Source: Eubacterium sp. (lineage in GTDB: Bacteria > Bacillota > Clostridia > Lachnospirales > Lachnospiraceae). From it: a DNA stretch of 21,853 nucleotides. This document shows positions 21,394-21,853 of the stretch, in pieces. Position numbers and translations under genes: made by a program. The notes beneath the pieces were generated by a model. The model saw nothing but the letters and a program-made list of their open reading frames with translations, was not told where the DNA came from and searched no databases. Position 1 is the first letter of the stretch. Each line of letters starts with the position of its first letter. The stretch is taken from the NCBI GenBank assembly GCA_022776205.1, contig JALFIK010000108.1:1-21853 (forward strand), given 5' to 3'.

Positions 21394-21853
21394 TTAAAGA
21401 TCCATCGGATTCTTTACAGCATATTCCAGGGCCTCAATAAATGCCTGGGTGGCCGCCCGGCAGGCAGACTCCGTGCCGGCAAGCACCGCACCACTTGAAT
21501 TGGCATGAGACGGCGGATACCAGTAACGGGCAACCCGGGTATCCCCGGCTTTTAACGCTTTATCCAGTGCATAGTTTGTTTCAATTGGTCCTCCGACAAG
21601 ATAAGCATAAGACTCCTCCGGTCTGATCTGGCACCATTCCTGAAAATATTTTCCTGCTCTCGGAATGGTCTGGGCATAAAACGCCGTTCCCTCATCTCCG
21701 TCAAAATTGCACAGGGCGGAATAATGGTCAATGAAATCTTTCACATAACGCAGACCGCTTTTAACATCTTCCACTTTCGGTCCGGAAAAAAGAATAAATA
21801 CGCTTCCTCCATATTTACTCCAGGAACAGGTTGTCCCACCATAATAAGTCTCT
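21394..21853 (-). CDS. eutL: Ethanolamine microcompartment shell protein EutL, N-terminal part outside window
   Basis: EutL is a tandem-BMC-domain trimeric shell protein with a gated pore, thought to pass ethanolamine or cofactors across the Eut microcompartment shell. The 152 C-terminal residues are visible; the frame is open to the right edge. The second BMC domain aligns well with E. coli EutL from memory: PKVEDVKSGL against PNPAEARAGL, AYLVGGPIETNYALDKALKA against AYLVAPPLEATYGIDAALKS, and ARYWYPPSHANSSGAVLAGT against ATYVPPPSETNYSAAFLTGS. It ends in YAVKNPMDL. Family length is near 220, so about 65 residues are missing. A eut operon presumably lies to the right and ends with this gene. 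The EutP-type gene 7 kb away may belong to the same process. Confidence 0.9.
   Translation of the reverse strand, partial: ETYYGGTTCSWSKYGGSVFILFSGPKVEDVKSGLRYVKDFIDHYSALCNFDGDEGTAFYAQTIPRAGKYFQEWCQIRPEESYAYLVGGPIETNYALDKALKAGDTRVARYWYPPSHANSSGAVLAGTESACRAATQAFIEALEYAVKNPMDL

Noticed and set aside
1..21853. CRISPR arrays, insertion sequences, integrases, tRNA or rRNA genes
   Set aside because: Looked for in both strands; no spaced direct repeats, transposase or recombinase frames, or cloverleaf/rRNA sequence were seen.

Overview
The window looks like a chromosomal stretch of an anaerobic Clostridia-class Firmicute, most probably Lachnospiraceae. This is inferred from low-to-middling G+C, strong AGGAGG ribosome sites, a T-box leader, a membrane pyrophosphatase, a YitJ-type methyltransferase/MTHFR fusion, a phosphotransbutyrylase-type enzyme and ethanolamine-utilisation (Eut) proteins. 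No tRNA, rRNA, CRISPR array, phage or insertion sequence was seen. All genes but one (aroE) lie on the minus strand, so the window is best read from its right end to its left.

Right end, in transcription order. The C-terminal half of the Eut microcompartment shell protein EutL enters from the window edge. A promoter directly behind it drives a T-box riboswitch and aspS. The specifier codon of the T-box reads as AAC (Asn), not Asp, and AspRS carries a non-discriminating-type motif, so the pair predicts tRNA-dependent asparagine synthesis. Next come a K+-dependent membrane pyrophosphatase (start corrected to 19023, with a G-poor leader) and a phosphate butyryl/acetyltransferase with a Cys-pair insert.

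Middle. A secreted GH25 muramidase is followed by an 89-residue Cys-rich protein. An EutP-type GTPase and a 59-residue partner form a small unit with its own promoter and terminator. A DUF975 membrane protein follows. The plus-strand aroE has a clear promoter and shares a bidirectional terminator with the DUF975 gene. Divergent to aroE is an unrecognised 236-residue protein, closed by a 19-bp-stem terminator.

Left part. A methionine unit holds a homocysteine methyltransferase/MTHFR fusion and a cobalamin-dependent methionine synthase that lacks the reactivation domain. It is followed by a GT2 glycosyltransferase and a LytR-CpsA-Psr (LCP) ligase, then by ilvN (coupled to the LCP gene) and ilvC with its own promoter. 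A large M16C (PreP-like) metallopeptidase runs off the left edge.

Most of the window is housekeeping. I do not see a convincing wholly new system. The best leads are the Asn-reading T-box on aspS, the structured 110-nt element at the ilvC 3' end, the EutP/59-residue pair, the Cys-pair phosphotransacylase and several unexplained operator-like palindromes.
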